Source of the DNA: an uncultured Mycobacterium sp.
Lineage (GTDB): Bacteria; Actinomycetota; Actinomycetes; Mycobacteriales; Mycobacteriaceae
Assembly: GCA_900078375.1 (NCBI GenBank)
Contig: FLQS01000007.1
Coordinates: forward strand, 1 to 64,000
DNA: 64,000 nucleotides
Direction: 5' to 3'
The position numbers and the translations under genes are program-made. Below are positions 48,020-56,946 of this stretch, in pieces (the first letter of the stretch is position 1; the number at the start of each line of letters is the position of its first letter). Under the pieces are notes generated by a model. The model was given only the letters and a program-made list of their open reading frames with translations. It was not told the origin of the DNA and did no database searches.

Positions 48020-51000
48020 GTGACTGACCATCCGGCCATCGACGATCTTCTCGAACGCGCAGTCCGGGCGATCAACGAAGGTGACCGCGCCACCGCCGAC
48101 GAACTCGCCGGCCAGGTGCTGGCCGTCGACCGCACCAACCCCGACGCCGAGGAGCTGCTCGCCACACCGGTCGGGAGCGGTGAGATACGACGACTCACGG
48201 TGCTATTCGCCGATCTCGTCGACTCGACCGCACTGTCGATGCGCATCGAGCCCGAGGTGTACCGCACGGTCGTCGGTCGGTACCGGGACTTGGTCCGCAC
48301 CATCGTCGGCCGCTACGAGGGGCACATCGGCTCGATCAAGGGCGACGGGCTGCTCGCGGTGTTCGGACATCCGAAGGCGCACGAGGACGACACCCATCGA
48401 TCCGTACTGGCCGGCCTCGACATCGTCCGTGAGGTCGCCGACCTGAGCGCCCGCGCCGAACGCCGCTTCGGCTTCGACATCGACGTCCGGGTCGGCATCC
48501 ACCGGGGTGTCGTGTTCCTCGATATCGACCAAGACGATGTCTACGGTCTCGGGGCCAACCTCGCCGCCCGGATCTGCAGCGTGGCCCAACCCGGCACGGT
48601 GTCGGTATCGGCCACTATCGAACGACTGGTACGGGGCAACTTCGAAATGGAGGAATGCCCGCCGCAGCGGGTCAAAGGTATGGACGATCCGCTCGTCCAC
48701 TATCGAGTCATCGCCGAGCGTGATCTCGACGGGAGGACCCACGGCCCGATTGTCGGGCGGGAGCGGGAACTTGCTGCGCTGCGGGATATGTGGGACCAGG
48801 CCAGCGCCGGCACGTTGACCACCCGCGGGGTGCTGCTGCGTGGCGAAGGCGGCATCGGCAAGAGCAGGTTGGCCAGTGCCGCCGTCGACATGGCCCGCGA
48901 CTCCGGAGCCACCGTTCTCGAGCTGTTCGGGTCGCCGTTCCACACCGATGTCGGCTTACGCCCGGTGCGGCGTCTGATCCAGCGCCACTGCCAGATACAA
49001 CGCGACTCTGATCCCGCCGACAGCTTGCGCCTGCTAGAAGCCGAACTCCGGAACCGCTCGATGGACCCCGCGACGGCGGTGCCGCTACTGGCACCGGTTC
49101 TCGGCATCACCCCCGATGCCGGATATCAACCCGCGACGGTCAACGCCGGCGCACGGTTCGACCAGATCACCGCCGCCGTCAAGGACTACCTGCTCGCCTG
49201 TATCAGTGCCGGCCCAGCCCTGATCCTGGCCGAGGACATTCACTGGTATGACGAAGACACCATCGCGATCATCAATTCCCTTCTGCGGGTGGCCGACAAC
49301 CGGCTCCTTGTCGTGGTCACCGGGCGAAGCGTTCCCCCGCTGCGAGGCTTCGTCGAAGAGCTGGATCTGAAACCCCTTGCGGCCGAGCACTCCGACGCAC
49401 TGATTCGGGCGCTTCATCCCGACATGGGACCAGACGCCAGGCGAGCGGTGCAGGAGCGCTGCGACGGCGTCCCCCTGTTCATCGAGGAGGTGGTGGCCAA
49501 ACTCAAGTTCGGAACCGAGGACGTCGATGATCAGGCCCAGGTTCCCGATTCCCTGTACGAGACATTGGTCGCGCGGTTGCGTTCGAGCACCGACTCGTTG
49601 CTGATCGTCGAAACCGCGGCGCTGATCGGCAGCCGGTTCGACCGCGATCTGCTGTCGTCGGTGACCGGGGTCAGCTGGCGCAAGATCGATTCCCTGCTCG
49701 ACGATCTGAGCCGATCCCGGGTACTTCGACCGGTCGGCAAACGCCAATGGGCCTTCCAGCACGAACTTCTCCGCGAGGTGGCCGCCGAGCTGTCGCCTCC
49801 CAGTGTCCGGCGACGGCTGCATCACCGCATCGCCGACGTGCTGGCCGACCCCACAGCGGGCGGAACACCGGAATGGCCGCTGGTGGCGCACCATCTCGAA
49901 CGGGCGGAGCGCTTCGACGAAGCGGCCTCGGCCTATCAGCGGGCGTCATCGGAGGCACGCGAGCGCGGGGCTCTGATCGAGGCACGGACCCATCTCACCC
50001 GAGCGCTGGACAATATCGAGAGGATGCCAGCAGGTAGCAGTCGCGCACACCTCGAAGTCACGGTCCGTTTGGAACGCGGATTTCTGGCGACGGCAGCCAC
50101 CGGCTACACCAGCCCCGAGGCGGCCGACGAGTTCGAACGCTGCCTGGAACTGGTGAGTGCAGAGCCAACCCTCGAGATGTTCGGCGTCTTCAGCGCGCTG
50201 TGGGGCCACTACACGGCCCGCGGCCAGCTTGACCGCGTCGAGAAACTGGCCGAAGCGCTTCGGGATCTCGAAGGCGCATCGGAATGGACTACGGCGTCCT
50301 ACAACGTGTCAGCGGGCTTTTTCGCAATGTTCCGAGGACAATTCGTCGCAGCGCGGGGTTCCCTCGAAGAGGCCGTGGCCGGGGTCGACCGGTCTGGAAT
50401 ACCGCCGATCGAACAGAAGTGGTACACGCCCGTCGATCGGATCTCGGGCCTCTACACGGAACTTGGATTCATTCGATTCGTTCAAGGGGACCTTGTCGGC
50501 GCGGAGCAGTCGTTTGCCCGGATCCGCAGCAGGAGCGAGACACTCCCCTTCCCAGCCAATGCCATCAGCCTCATCTACGGTCAGCTGCGGGAAGTGAACG
50601 TGCGCGTGGAGGCCGGTGATTTCGATCGGTCAGCCGAACTCATCGACGATGTGGCGGCACGCGCCGAAGAACTCTGCCTGGCCGAGTGGGTAATGGTGGC
50701 AGCAACTAACCAGTCATCGTTGGCCGCACGCCGAGCACTGTCCGACAATCTCGACTCCGCCGCTTTGCAGCCACATATCCAGAACATGACCGCAGTGGTC
50801 GATAATTGGCGGGCCGCGGAACTGAAGGCGTATTTGGCCATATTCGAGGCTCAGCTCGTGCGGCTTCATACTGCGGCAGGTGACGTTGCGGCTGCCCGCG
50901 AGTGTGCCGCCCGCGCGCTGGAGATGGTGGAGGAGACCGGCATCGCGACTCATAAGACCGAGCTGCTCCGAGCGCAGGCCCATACCTTCTCCGACCCCGA

Positions 51001-51199
51001 CGCACGATATGCCGCGCTGAAGCATGCTATCGACGTTGCGCAGGAACAGGGCGCCGTTGTATTCGAAATGCGCTGTGCTGCTGATGCGTTCGAGCTCGTT
51101 GGCGAGCCGGCACGGCCGGCGCTCGAGGAGGCGTTGAGCAAGATCGGCGCCGACCAGGATTGGCCCGACCTGGCTCGTGCCCGGGCGTTGCTGGGGTGA
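48020..51199 (+). CDS. Class III adenylate/guanylate cyclase with AAA ATPase and TPR regions
   Basis: A 1059-residue multidomain protein. Residues 55-235 form a class III cyclase domain: metal-binding Asp residues in VLFADLVDSTAL, then KGDGLLAVFG, and GANLAARICSVAQPGTVSVS near the transition-state residues. A STAND/AAA ATPase follows with P-loop GEGGIGKSRL near 277 and LILAEDIHWYDEDT as Walker B. The rest is TPR-like helical repeats. Such proteins are signal-transducing regulators; there is no DNA-binding domain. Its stop and the next ATG overlap (TGATG), so it is co-translated with the flavoprotein, an unusual pairing. Confidence 0.88.
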   Translation: MTDHPAIDDLLERAVRAINEGDRATADELAGQVLAVDRTNPDAEELLATPVGSGEIRRLTVLFADLVDSTALSMRIEPEVYRTVVGRYRDLVRTIVGRYEGHIGSIKGDGLLAVFGHPKAHEDDTHRSVLAGLDIVREVADLSARAERRFGFDIDVRVGIHRGVVFLDIDQDDVYGLGANLAARICSVAQPGTVSVSATIERLVRGNFEMEECPPQRVKGMDDPLVHYRVIAERDLDGRTHGPIVGRERELAALRDMWDQASAGTLTTRGVLLRGEGGIGKSRLASAAVDMARDSGATVLELFGSPFHTDVGLRPVRRLIQRHCQIQRDSDPADSLRLLEAELRNRSMDPATAVPLLAPVLGITPDAGYQPATVNAGARFDQITAAVKDYLLACISAGPALILAEDIHWYDEDTIAIINSLLRVADNRLLVVVTGRSVPPLRGFVEELDLKPLAAEHSDALIRALHPDMGPDARRAVQERCDGVPLFIEEVVAKLKFGTEDVDDQAQVPDSLYETLVARLRSSTDSLLIVETAALIGSRFDRDLLSSVTGVSWRKIDSLLDDLSRSRVLRPVGKRQWAFQHELLREVAAELSPPSVRRRLHHRIADVLADPTAGGTPEWPLVAHHLERAERFDEAASAYQRASSEARERGALIEARTHLTRALDNIERMPAGSSRAHLEVTVRLERGFLATAATGYTSPEAADEFERCLELVSAEPTLEMFGVFSALWGHYTARGQLDRVEKLAEALRDLEGASEWTTASYNVSAGFFAMFRGQFVAARGSLEEAVAGVDRSGIPPIEQKWYTPVDRISGLYTELGFIRFVQGDLVGAEQSFARIRSRSETLPFPANAISLIYGQLREVNVRVEAGDFDRSAELIDDVAARAEELCLAEWVMVAATNQSSLAARRALSDNLDSAALQPHIQNMTAVVDNWRAAELKAYLAIFEAQLVRLHTAAGDVAAARECAARALEMVEETGIATHKTELLRAQAHTFSDPDARYAALKHAIDVAQEQGAVVFEMRCAADAFELVGEPARPALEEALSKIGADQDWPDLARARALLG

Positions 51200-53256
51200 T
51201 GCGCCGACGGAGCCGGATCGCGATTCTGGGCGGGGGCATGGCTGGGCTCAGTGCCGCGTGGCGGCTCAGCGAGGGCCAGTGGCAGGACCGCTTCGAGACG
51301 ATCACCGTCTACCAGCGCGGCTGGCGCCTCGGCGGGAAGGGCGCCTCCAGCCGCGGCGAGCACAACCGGATCGAGGAGCACGGCCTGCACATCTGGCTGG
51401 GCTCCTACGAAAATGCCTTCGCGCTGCTGCGCGAGTGCTATGCCGAACTGGACCGGGAGAACACCGATCCCGGCTGCCCGATCCGAACCTGGGATCAGGC
51501 ACTGATCCCCGCCGAAGAACTCGGGATGGCCGACCGCTTCGGTGACGACTGGCTGATCTGGTCCGGCAAGTTCAGCCGCACCCCGGAATTGCCCGGCGAG
51601 CCGGGTGCAACGGGACGCGAACTGACGGTGCTCGATTTCGCCGCCCGGGCCCTGCGGTTGCTGATGGATTTCGCCGAATCACTCAGTGCGGCAAGCGGTA
51701 AGGATCTCACCCTGTCGGCCAGCCCGGAGCCGGAGTCGGCCGATTGGATCGCCGCGGTTCGGCGGGCGGCAATGGCTACGCTGGCCGCACTGATCGAACC
51801 CCGCACCGCCGAAGGTTCGGCGGCAGGCTTCCTGACCGAGGCGCTCGACGCGGTGCGCGAGGCGCTGGACTACGAGCGCCGACCCGAGCACAAACGCATG
51901 TGGCTGTTGATGTCACTGCTGGCGGCCACCACCCGCGGCTTGATCGCCGACCGGCTGATCACCGACCCCACCGGCTTCCGTGCCATCAACGACGAGGAAT
52001 ACAGCGCCTGGCTACTGCGCCACGGGGCGGACCCCGATGTCCTCGACTTCCCACTGATTCGCGGCATGTACGACATGGTGTTCGGCTATGAGGAGGGCGA
52101 TTTCGGCCGCCCGACCTTCGCCGCCGGGGTGGCCGTCTTGCTCACCGGCATAGCGCTTTTCCAGTACAAGGGCGCGTTCTTCTGGAAGATGACCGCGGGC
52201 ATGGGCGACGTCATCATCGCGCCGATCTATCAGGCGCTGCGCCGGCGCGGAGTCCGGTTCGAGTTCTTCCACCGCCTCGATGCGCTGCACCTCGACGATC
52301 ACCGGCACCGCATCGAGGCGATCACGATGGGCCGCCAGGTCGAGCTCGCCGACGGGCTCGACACCTACGATCCGCTGATCCCGGCCGGCGGCCTGCCGGT
52401 ATTCCCCGCCCTCCCCCGCTACGAACAGCTCAAGGCCACAACGGATTTAGCGGGTCTGGAATCTCACTTCGGCGAGCGGGCAGACGCCGAGACCCGCGTC
52501 CTGCGTCGCGGTGTCGACTTCGACCACGTGGTGCTGGCCGCGTCGCTGGGCATGGTCGAACTGGTGGCGGGCGAACTCATCGCCGACCGCCCGGAGTGGC
52601 ACGAGATGACCGCCCACGTCCGCACGGTGGCCACCCAGTCGTTCCAACTCTGGCTGCGCCCGACCGAAGCCGCGCTGGGCTGGCACCGCCCGGGAGTGAC
52701 CACCAGCGGCTACGTCGCACCGTTCGACACCTGGGCGTCGATGGGTCAGACGCTGTGGGCCGAGCGGTGGCCGGCCTCCGATGAGCCACAGACCGTGGCG
52801 TACTTCTGCGGCGCGCTCGACGCTCACTGGCCCACCACCGAGGACCCCGCCACCTACGTGACCACACACCGAAATCGGGTACTGACCAACGCTGTTGAGT
52901 ACCTGAACCGCCATGTCGGGATGTATCTGCCCGGAGCGGTGACCGAAGGCGGGTTCACCTGGGGCCTGCTCGCCGGTGCTGGCGACCGAACGGGCACGGC
53001 CGCATTGGAAACCCAGCACGTCAGCGTCAACGTCGACCCGTCCGACCGCTACGTGCTCTCCGTCCCAGGGTCGGACAAATACCGGCTGCGCCCCGACGAA
53101 AGTGGCTACGACAATCTCGTGCTCGCCGGCGACTGGACCGACTGCGGCATCAACGCGGGCTGCATCGAAGCGGCCGTGGTCTCCGGGCTCGAAGCCGCCA
53201 ACGCCCTGCTCGGATACGGCCGCTACCACCGCATCCGGGGCTTCTACATGCCGTGA
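51199..53256 (+). CDS. FAD-dependent oxidoreductase, phytoene desaturase / amine oxidase-like
   Basis: A 685-residue flavoprotein. The dinucleotide-binding start is IAILGGGMAGLSAAWRLSEG (GGGMAG at 11-16), then YQRGWRLGGKGASS. IEEHGLHIWLGSYENAFALL resembles the xxGLHIFFGAYPN segment of plant-type phytoene and zeta-carotene desaturases. The end LVLAGDWTDCGINAGCIEAA is the FAD-binding C-terminal motif of that superfamily. It is longer than usual, with an inserted helical part (about 140-260). No signal peptide. With a prenyl synthase in the same island it probably acts on an isoprenoid. Confidence 0.82.
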   Translation: MRRRSRIAILGGGMAGLSAAWRLSEGQWQDRFETITVYQRGWRLGGKGASSRGEHNRIEEHGLHIWLGSYENAFALLRECYAELDRENTDPGCPIRTWDQALIPAEELGMADRFGDDWLIWSGKFSRTPELPGEPGATGRELTVLDFAARALRLLMDFAESLSAASGKDLTLSASPEPESADWIAAVRRAAMATLAALIEPRTAEGSAAGFLTEALDAVREALDYERRPEHKRMWLLMSLLAATTRGLIADRLITDPTGFRAINDEEYSAWLLRHGADPDVLDFPLIRGMYDMVFGYEEGDFGRPTFAAGVAVLLTGIALFQYKGAFFWKMTAGMGDVIIAPIYQALRRRGVRFEFFHRLDALHLDDHRHRIEAITMGRQVELADGLDTYDPLIPAGGLPVFPALPRYEQLKATTDLAGLESHFGERADAETRVLRRGVDFDHVVLAASLGMVELVAGELIADRPEWHEMTAHVRTVATQSFQLWLRPTEAALGWHRPGVTTSGYVAPFDTWASMGQTLWAERWPASDEPQTVAYFCGALDAHWPTTEDPATYVTTHRNRVLTNAVEYLNRHVGMYLPGAVTEGGFTWGLLAGAGDRTGTAALETQHVSVNVDPSDRYVLSVPGSDKYRLRPDESGYDNLVLAGDWTDCGINAGCIEAAVVSGLEAANALLGYGRYHRIRGFYMP

Positions 53257-53260
53257 CCGC

Positions 53261-54511
53261 TCAGGGCAGGCCGACAGTCTCGAACGTGACCCCGGCGGCA
53301 GGCAGCCGGTCGAGCAGCACATCGCCCATCGCGGAGGCCGGGGTCAGTACCCCGTGCCGGTCGGGCAGGCGATCTCGGTCGAGGACGAGCGCCAGCGCAC
53401 TCTCGCCGGCCAGCACCGCGGTGGCCGAGTAACCGGGGTCGGCGGGTTGCGCGATCGTCGCCCGATACCGGCGGCCGGTTGTCGTCGTCGCGTACGTCTC
53501 GACCCGGTAGTGCCCGCGCGAGCCCATGTCGTTGCCCGTTCCCGCCGCGGGCGTCATCCGGTCGACCAAACCTGTTGGGAGCATTCGCAAATAGTGGCCG
53601 CCGAAGCGGGATGCGGTGGCAATACCAGCGTTGAACATCGCGCCGGCCAGGGCTGCACCGGGGAACGAACCCATGATGAGTGTTTCGGTGTAGCGGAAAC
53701 TCCGCCCGTAGGCCCATTTCATCAGCGCATTGGAGCGGCGCACACAGCGCGTGTTGTACAGGGCCATCACATACCCACTGGTCCACAACCCCGCCAGTTC
53801 GGGAGCAATATCCTGGCCGGGCAACAACGGAAGGTCAACCTGCTGACCCAGATCCGGTTCGGCGGCGCGATCCGGGCTCAGACTGTACGGATCGTCGAGC
53901 ATGTGGCGCACCTCGGAATCCGACGATGTCAGGCGCATCAGGTCGACCATCGTCGCCACCGAACCGCCGGCATAGCCGCCCGAATAGTCGCGCAGCACCA
54001 GTGTCGTCTCGGCGAGTTCACCGGCCCGGTCGTCAGCGACTCGGCGACTCAGCGCATACACAGTGAGATCCGAAGGGATCGAGTCGAATCCGCACGAATG
54101 CACAATGCGCGCGCCGCTGTTCTTCGCCCGACGGTGGCTCTGGTCGATGCTGCGCCGGACGAACGGGACCTCGCCGGTGAGGTCGATGTAATCGGTTCCC
54201 GCGTCGGCGCAGGCCGCGACGACCGGCAGCCCGTACCGGGTGTAGGGACCAACTGCGTTGAGCACCAACCGGCTTCGGGCTGCCATGGCCTTCAGTGAAC
54301 CTGGCTTTTCCACATCGGCAACGATCAGCGGCCAGTCCTTCGCCCGCCCGCCGAGGCCGCTGCGGACGCCCTCGAGGCGGCTCTTCGACCGGCCGGCAAG
54401 CGCGATCCGAAGTCCCGAACGGGATCTGGCGAGATAACCCGCGGTGAGTTTGCCCACGTAGCCAGTGGCTCCGAAGACCATGATGTCGATGTCACGCCCC
54501 CGTGCGCGCAT
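53261..54511 (-). CDS. Saccharopine dehydrogenase-like / trans-acting enoyl reductase family protein
   Basis: A 416-residue NAD(P)-binding protein. IDIMVFGATGYVGKLTAGYL is the nucleotide-binding start, LVLNAVGPYTRYGLPVVAAC and TDYIDLTGEVPFVRRSIDQS follow, then HSCGFDSIPSDLTVYAL, all as in mycobacterial trans-acting enoyl reductases (Rv2953 type) and saccharopine dehydrogenase-like proteins. Those reduce polyketide-derived lipids or modify membrane lipids. The substrate here is unknown. It converges on the flavoprotein gene with four bases between the stops, so it is not part of that operon. Confidence 0.83.
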   Translation of the reverse strand: MRARGRDIDIMVFGATGYVGKLTAGYLARSRSGLRIALAGRSKSRLEGVRSGLGGRAKDWPLIVADVEKPGSLKAMAARSRLVLNAVGPYTRYGLPVVAACADAGTDYIDLTGEVPFVRRSIDQSHRRAKNSGARIVHSCGFDSIPSDLTVYALSRRVADDRAGELAETTLVLRDYSGGYAGGSVATMVDLMRLTSSDSEVRHMLDDPYSLSPDRAAEPDLGQQVDLPLLPGQDIAPELAGLWTSGYVMALYNTRCVRRSNALMKWAYGRSFRYTETLIMGSFPGAALAGAMFNAGIATASRFGGHYLRMLPTGLVDRMTPAAGTGNDMGSRGHYRVETYATTTTGRRYRATIAQPADPGYSATAVLAGESALALVLDRDRLPDRHGVLTPASAMGDVLLDRLPAAGVTFETVGLP

Positions 54512-54521
54512 GGGCGTGACG

Positions 54522-55085
54522 CTACCCCTCTTTGGAGCGGCGCTCCCGATAAGCGGCGACGTGCTGACGATTGCCGCAATTGCCGGTATCGCAGAACATC
54601 CGCGACCGGTTGCGCGACAGATCGATCAGCACCGCGTCGCAGTCCGGGGCCGCGCAGATCTTCAGCCTGCGCAGCTCGCCGGAGCGCACCAGGTCGGCCA
54701 GCGACATCGCCATCTCGGCGCCCATCCGCTGAGCCAGCGGATCGTGGATGGATGCCAGGTGCAGGTGCCACTCGGGCATCTCGGGATGGCGGGTCAGCCA
54801 CGGCGACGCGCGAGTGTCCGACAGCAGCGCATTGATCTGCCCGACGGCGCGGACCTCGTCGTCGGCGGCGGCCCAGATCCGGCCCAGTCGCCCGCGCAGC
54901 GTGTGCACCGCCGCCACCTCGGCGTCGTCGTGATCGCGCCGCCCGGTCCAGCCGTAGCTGTTCAGGTAGGCGTCCAGGGCAGGCTGGTCGGCCAGCTGTT
55001 CGCCGTCGACCCGATCGCTGTTGACCAGTGCACACGCGGCCCGCAAAGTGAGCTCCGTGTCATGAACAAAAAGCATTTGACCCAT
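54522..55085 (-). CDS. CGNR zinc-finger / ABATE-domain protein
   Basis: A 187-residue protein of the actinobacterial ABATE-CGNR family. The N-terminal helical ABATE domain (DTELTLRAACALVNSDRVDG) is followed by the CGNR zinc finger: CAAPDCDAVLIDLSRNRSRM, then FCDTGNCGNRQHVAAYRERR, with four Cys and the CGNR motif. It is a likely DNA-binding regulator. ATG 55085 is preferred for its GAGGGG site over ATG 55115. It diverges from an EamA transporter gene 63 bp away, which is its likely target. Confidence 0.87.
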   Translation of the reverse strand: MGQMLFVHDTELTLRAACALVNSDRVDGEQLADQPALDAYLNSYGWTGRRDHDDAEVAAVHTLRGRLGRIWAAADDEVRAVGQINALLSDTRASPWLTRHPEMPEWHLHLASIHDPLAQRMGAEMAMSLADLVRSGELRRLKICAAPDCDAVLIDLSRNRSRMFCDTGNCGNRQHVAAYRERRSKEG

Positions 55086-55148
55086 GACCCCCTCGGGACA
55101 TATTGTCATGACCAACGATCATTTTACTCATTACACACGAGGTGCCCG

Positions 55149-56153
55149 ATGTCGACGACGGTTCGTGGCCAAGACCACTTTCGGCTTGGTCTGCTGTTCG
55201 CCATCGGATCGGCATTCACGTTCGGCATGTCCGGCCCGTTCGCGAAGTCGCTGATGGAGGCCGGCTGGTCCCCGACCGCCGCGGTGACTGCGCGGCTGGC
55301 CGGCGGCGCGCTGGTCATGGCGGTGTTCGCCACCATCGTCAAGCCCGACTGGATTCAGGAAGCCCGCGCACACGCCCGCACCGTCGTGGCCTATGGGCTC
55401 GTCCCGATCGCGGGCGCCCAGCTCTGCTACTACAACGCCGTCGCGCACCTGTCGGTCGGCGTGGCGCTGCTGCTCGAATACACCGCCCCGATCCTGGTGG
55501 TGGGCTGGATCTGGGGAACCACCCGGCGCCGTCCGCGCGCCATGACACTGGCCGGTGTGGCGCTGGCCGTCGCGGGAATCATGTTGGTGCTCAATATCTT
55601 CGCTGGGGGTGCCCACATCAATGCGACGGGCATCGCCTGGGGTCTGGCGGCGGCGATCTGCGCAGCCTGCTACTTCATGATGTCCGACGAAGTGAGCGCC
55701 GACGGCAGCGGTCTGAACTCGATCACCCTGGCCGCCGGCGGCCTGGTGGTCGGCGCGATCGCGGTCGGCCTGCTGGGACTGACCGGCGTGATGCCGCTGA
55801 CCTTCACCGCCAACCACGTCGACGTCGCCGGGCTGACCGTGCCGTGGTGGGTTCCGGTAGTCATGCTGGCTGTGGTGGCCACCGCGGTCGCCTACACGCT
55901 GGGCATCAGCGGTGTGGCGCGGCTGCGACCGAGCTTCGCGTCCCTGGTCGGCCTCGGTGAGGTGCTCTTCGCGGTGCTGTCGGCGTGGGTGCTGCTCGGC
56001 GAGGCGGTCACCGTCACACAGGCCGTCGGCGGCGTGGTGGTCCTGCTCGGCCTCGCCCTGGCCCGTCAGGGCGATCGCAGCGCCGCGGTCACGGCCGCGA
56101 CGTGGCCCGATGCCGGACCGATCGAGGAAACCACCAGACCCGCGCGGGCCTGA
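55149..56153 (+). CDS. EamA-family (DMT) metabolite exporter, RhtA-like
   Basis: A 334-residue membrane protein with ten predicted helices in two EamA repeats: LGLLFAIGSAFTFGMSGPFA starts the first and ATGIAWGLAAAICAACYFMM the second. YYNAVAHLSVGVALLLEYTA and LRPSFASLVGLGEVLFAVLS are typical of the RhtA/threonine-homoserine exporter type. The substrate is unknown, probably an amino acid or small metabolite. GAGGTG lies just before the ATG at 55149. Divergent from the CGNR regulator gene. Confidence 0.88.
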   Translation: MSTTVRGQDHFRLGLLFAIGSAFTFGMSGPFAKSLMEAGWSPTAAVTARLAGGALVMAVFATIVKPDWIQEARAHARTVVAYGLVPIAGAQLCYYNAVAHLSVGVALLLEYTAPILVVGWIWGTTRRRPRAMTLAGVALAVAGIMLVLNIFAGGAHINATGIAWGLAAAICAACYFMMSDEVSADGSGLNSITLAAGGLVVGAIAVGLLGLTGVMPLTFTANHVDVAGLTVPWWVPVVMLAVVATAVAYTLGISGVARLRPSFASLVGLGEVLFAVLSAWVLLGEAVTVTQAVGGVVVLLGLALARQGDRSAAVTAATWPDAGPIEETTRPARA

Positions 56154-56201
56154 CGCGCCACGCGAAAGCAAACGTCGGGAATGAATCACGCCTCCCATCG
56201 G

Positions 56202-56207
56202 TAACAT
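56202..56207 (+). promoter_or_regulatory. Possible -10 for a leaderless cutinase transcript
   Basis: TAACAT lies seven bases before the GTG at 56214 and there is no ribosome binding site, as expected for a leaderless mycobacterial mRNA. No convincing -35 was found. Confidence 0.35.
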
Positions 56208-56213
56208 CCAGAT

Positions 56214-56870
56214 GTGACTTCCACCTCTGCGTCGAAGCGTTTTCTGCTGGCCCTTGCGGCCACCCTCCTTGTCGCCATGACCGCGCTGGTCAGCCCGGCC
56301 ACGCTGCCGATCGCAGCGGCCGGCTGCAACGACGTCCAGGTGGTGTTCGCCCGGGGCACCGACGAGCCACCCGGCATCGGCCGCGTCGGGCAGGCATTCG
56401 TCAACGCCCTGCGCCCCAAGATCGGCAACCGCTCGATGGGCGTGTACGCCGTGAACTACCCGGCCAGCTATGACTTCCTGGCCGCCGCCGACGGCGCCAA
56501 TGACGCCAGCGCATTCATCCAGGGCGTGGTGAACGACTGCCCCGACACCAGGCTGGTGCTCGGTGGCTACTCCCAGGGTGCGGCGGTCATCGACATCATC
56601 ACCGCGGTCCCCTTCCCCGCGATCGGCTTCAACAACCCGCTGCCGCCCAATGTCCCCGACCACGTCGCGGCCATCGCGGTCTTCGGTAACCCGACCGCCA
56701 AGGTTGGCCTGCCGCTGACCAGCAGCCCGGTCTATGGCGGCCGGGCCATCGATCTGTGCAACGCCGGTGATCCGATCTGCACCAGTGGCGACGATGTACC
56801 AGCGCACCGGGCCTACGGCAGCGACGGTTCGGCCAGCCAGGCCGCCGCGTTCGTCGCGGGCCTGCTGTAG
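56214..56870 (+). CDS. Secreted cutinase-family esterase 1
   Basis: A 218-residue cutinase-like serine esterase (CFP21/Cut family). The signal peptide (FLLALAATLLVAMTALVSPA) is cleaved near AAA-GCND. The Ser nucleophile is in GGYSQGAAVID; the Asp is in LCNAGDPICTSG between the disulfide cysteines, and the His in PAHRAYG. The first Cys (GCNDVQVVFARG) pairs with the Cys of VVNDCPDT. Mycobacterial members hydrolyse lipids or polyester rather than cutin. It is the first of four tandem copies beside ESX-4, where M. tuberculosis has cut3 and cut4. Confidence 0.92.
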   Translation: MTSTSASKRFLLALAATLLVAMTALVSPATLPIAAAGCNDVQVVFARGTDEPPGIGRVGQAFVNALRPKIGNRSMGVYAVNYPASYDFLAAADGANDASAFIQGVVNDCPDTRLVLGGYSQGAAVIDIITAVPFPAIGFNNPLPPNVPDHVAAIAVFGNPTAKVGLPLTSSPVYGGRAIDLCNAGDPICTSGDDVPAHRAYGSDGSASQAAAFVAGLL

Positions 56871-56946
56871 ATCGCAGCGGTTTGGGCCTCCCAGCCCGTT
56901 GTGTGAGTATTAGCCCAGTGCCAGCGACCAAGGGGGTCCCATCAAC

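Noticed and set aside
55131..56807. 558-residue minus-strand open frame
   Set aside because: It is the shadow of the EamA transporter and first cutinase genes, low complexity with many His/Arg/Gly, and no start signal.
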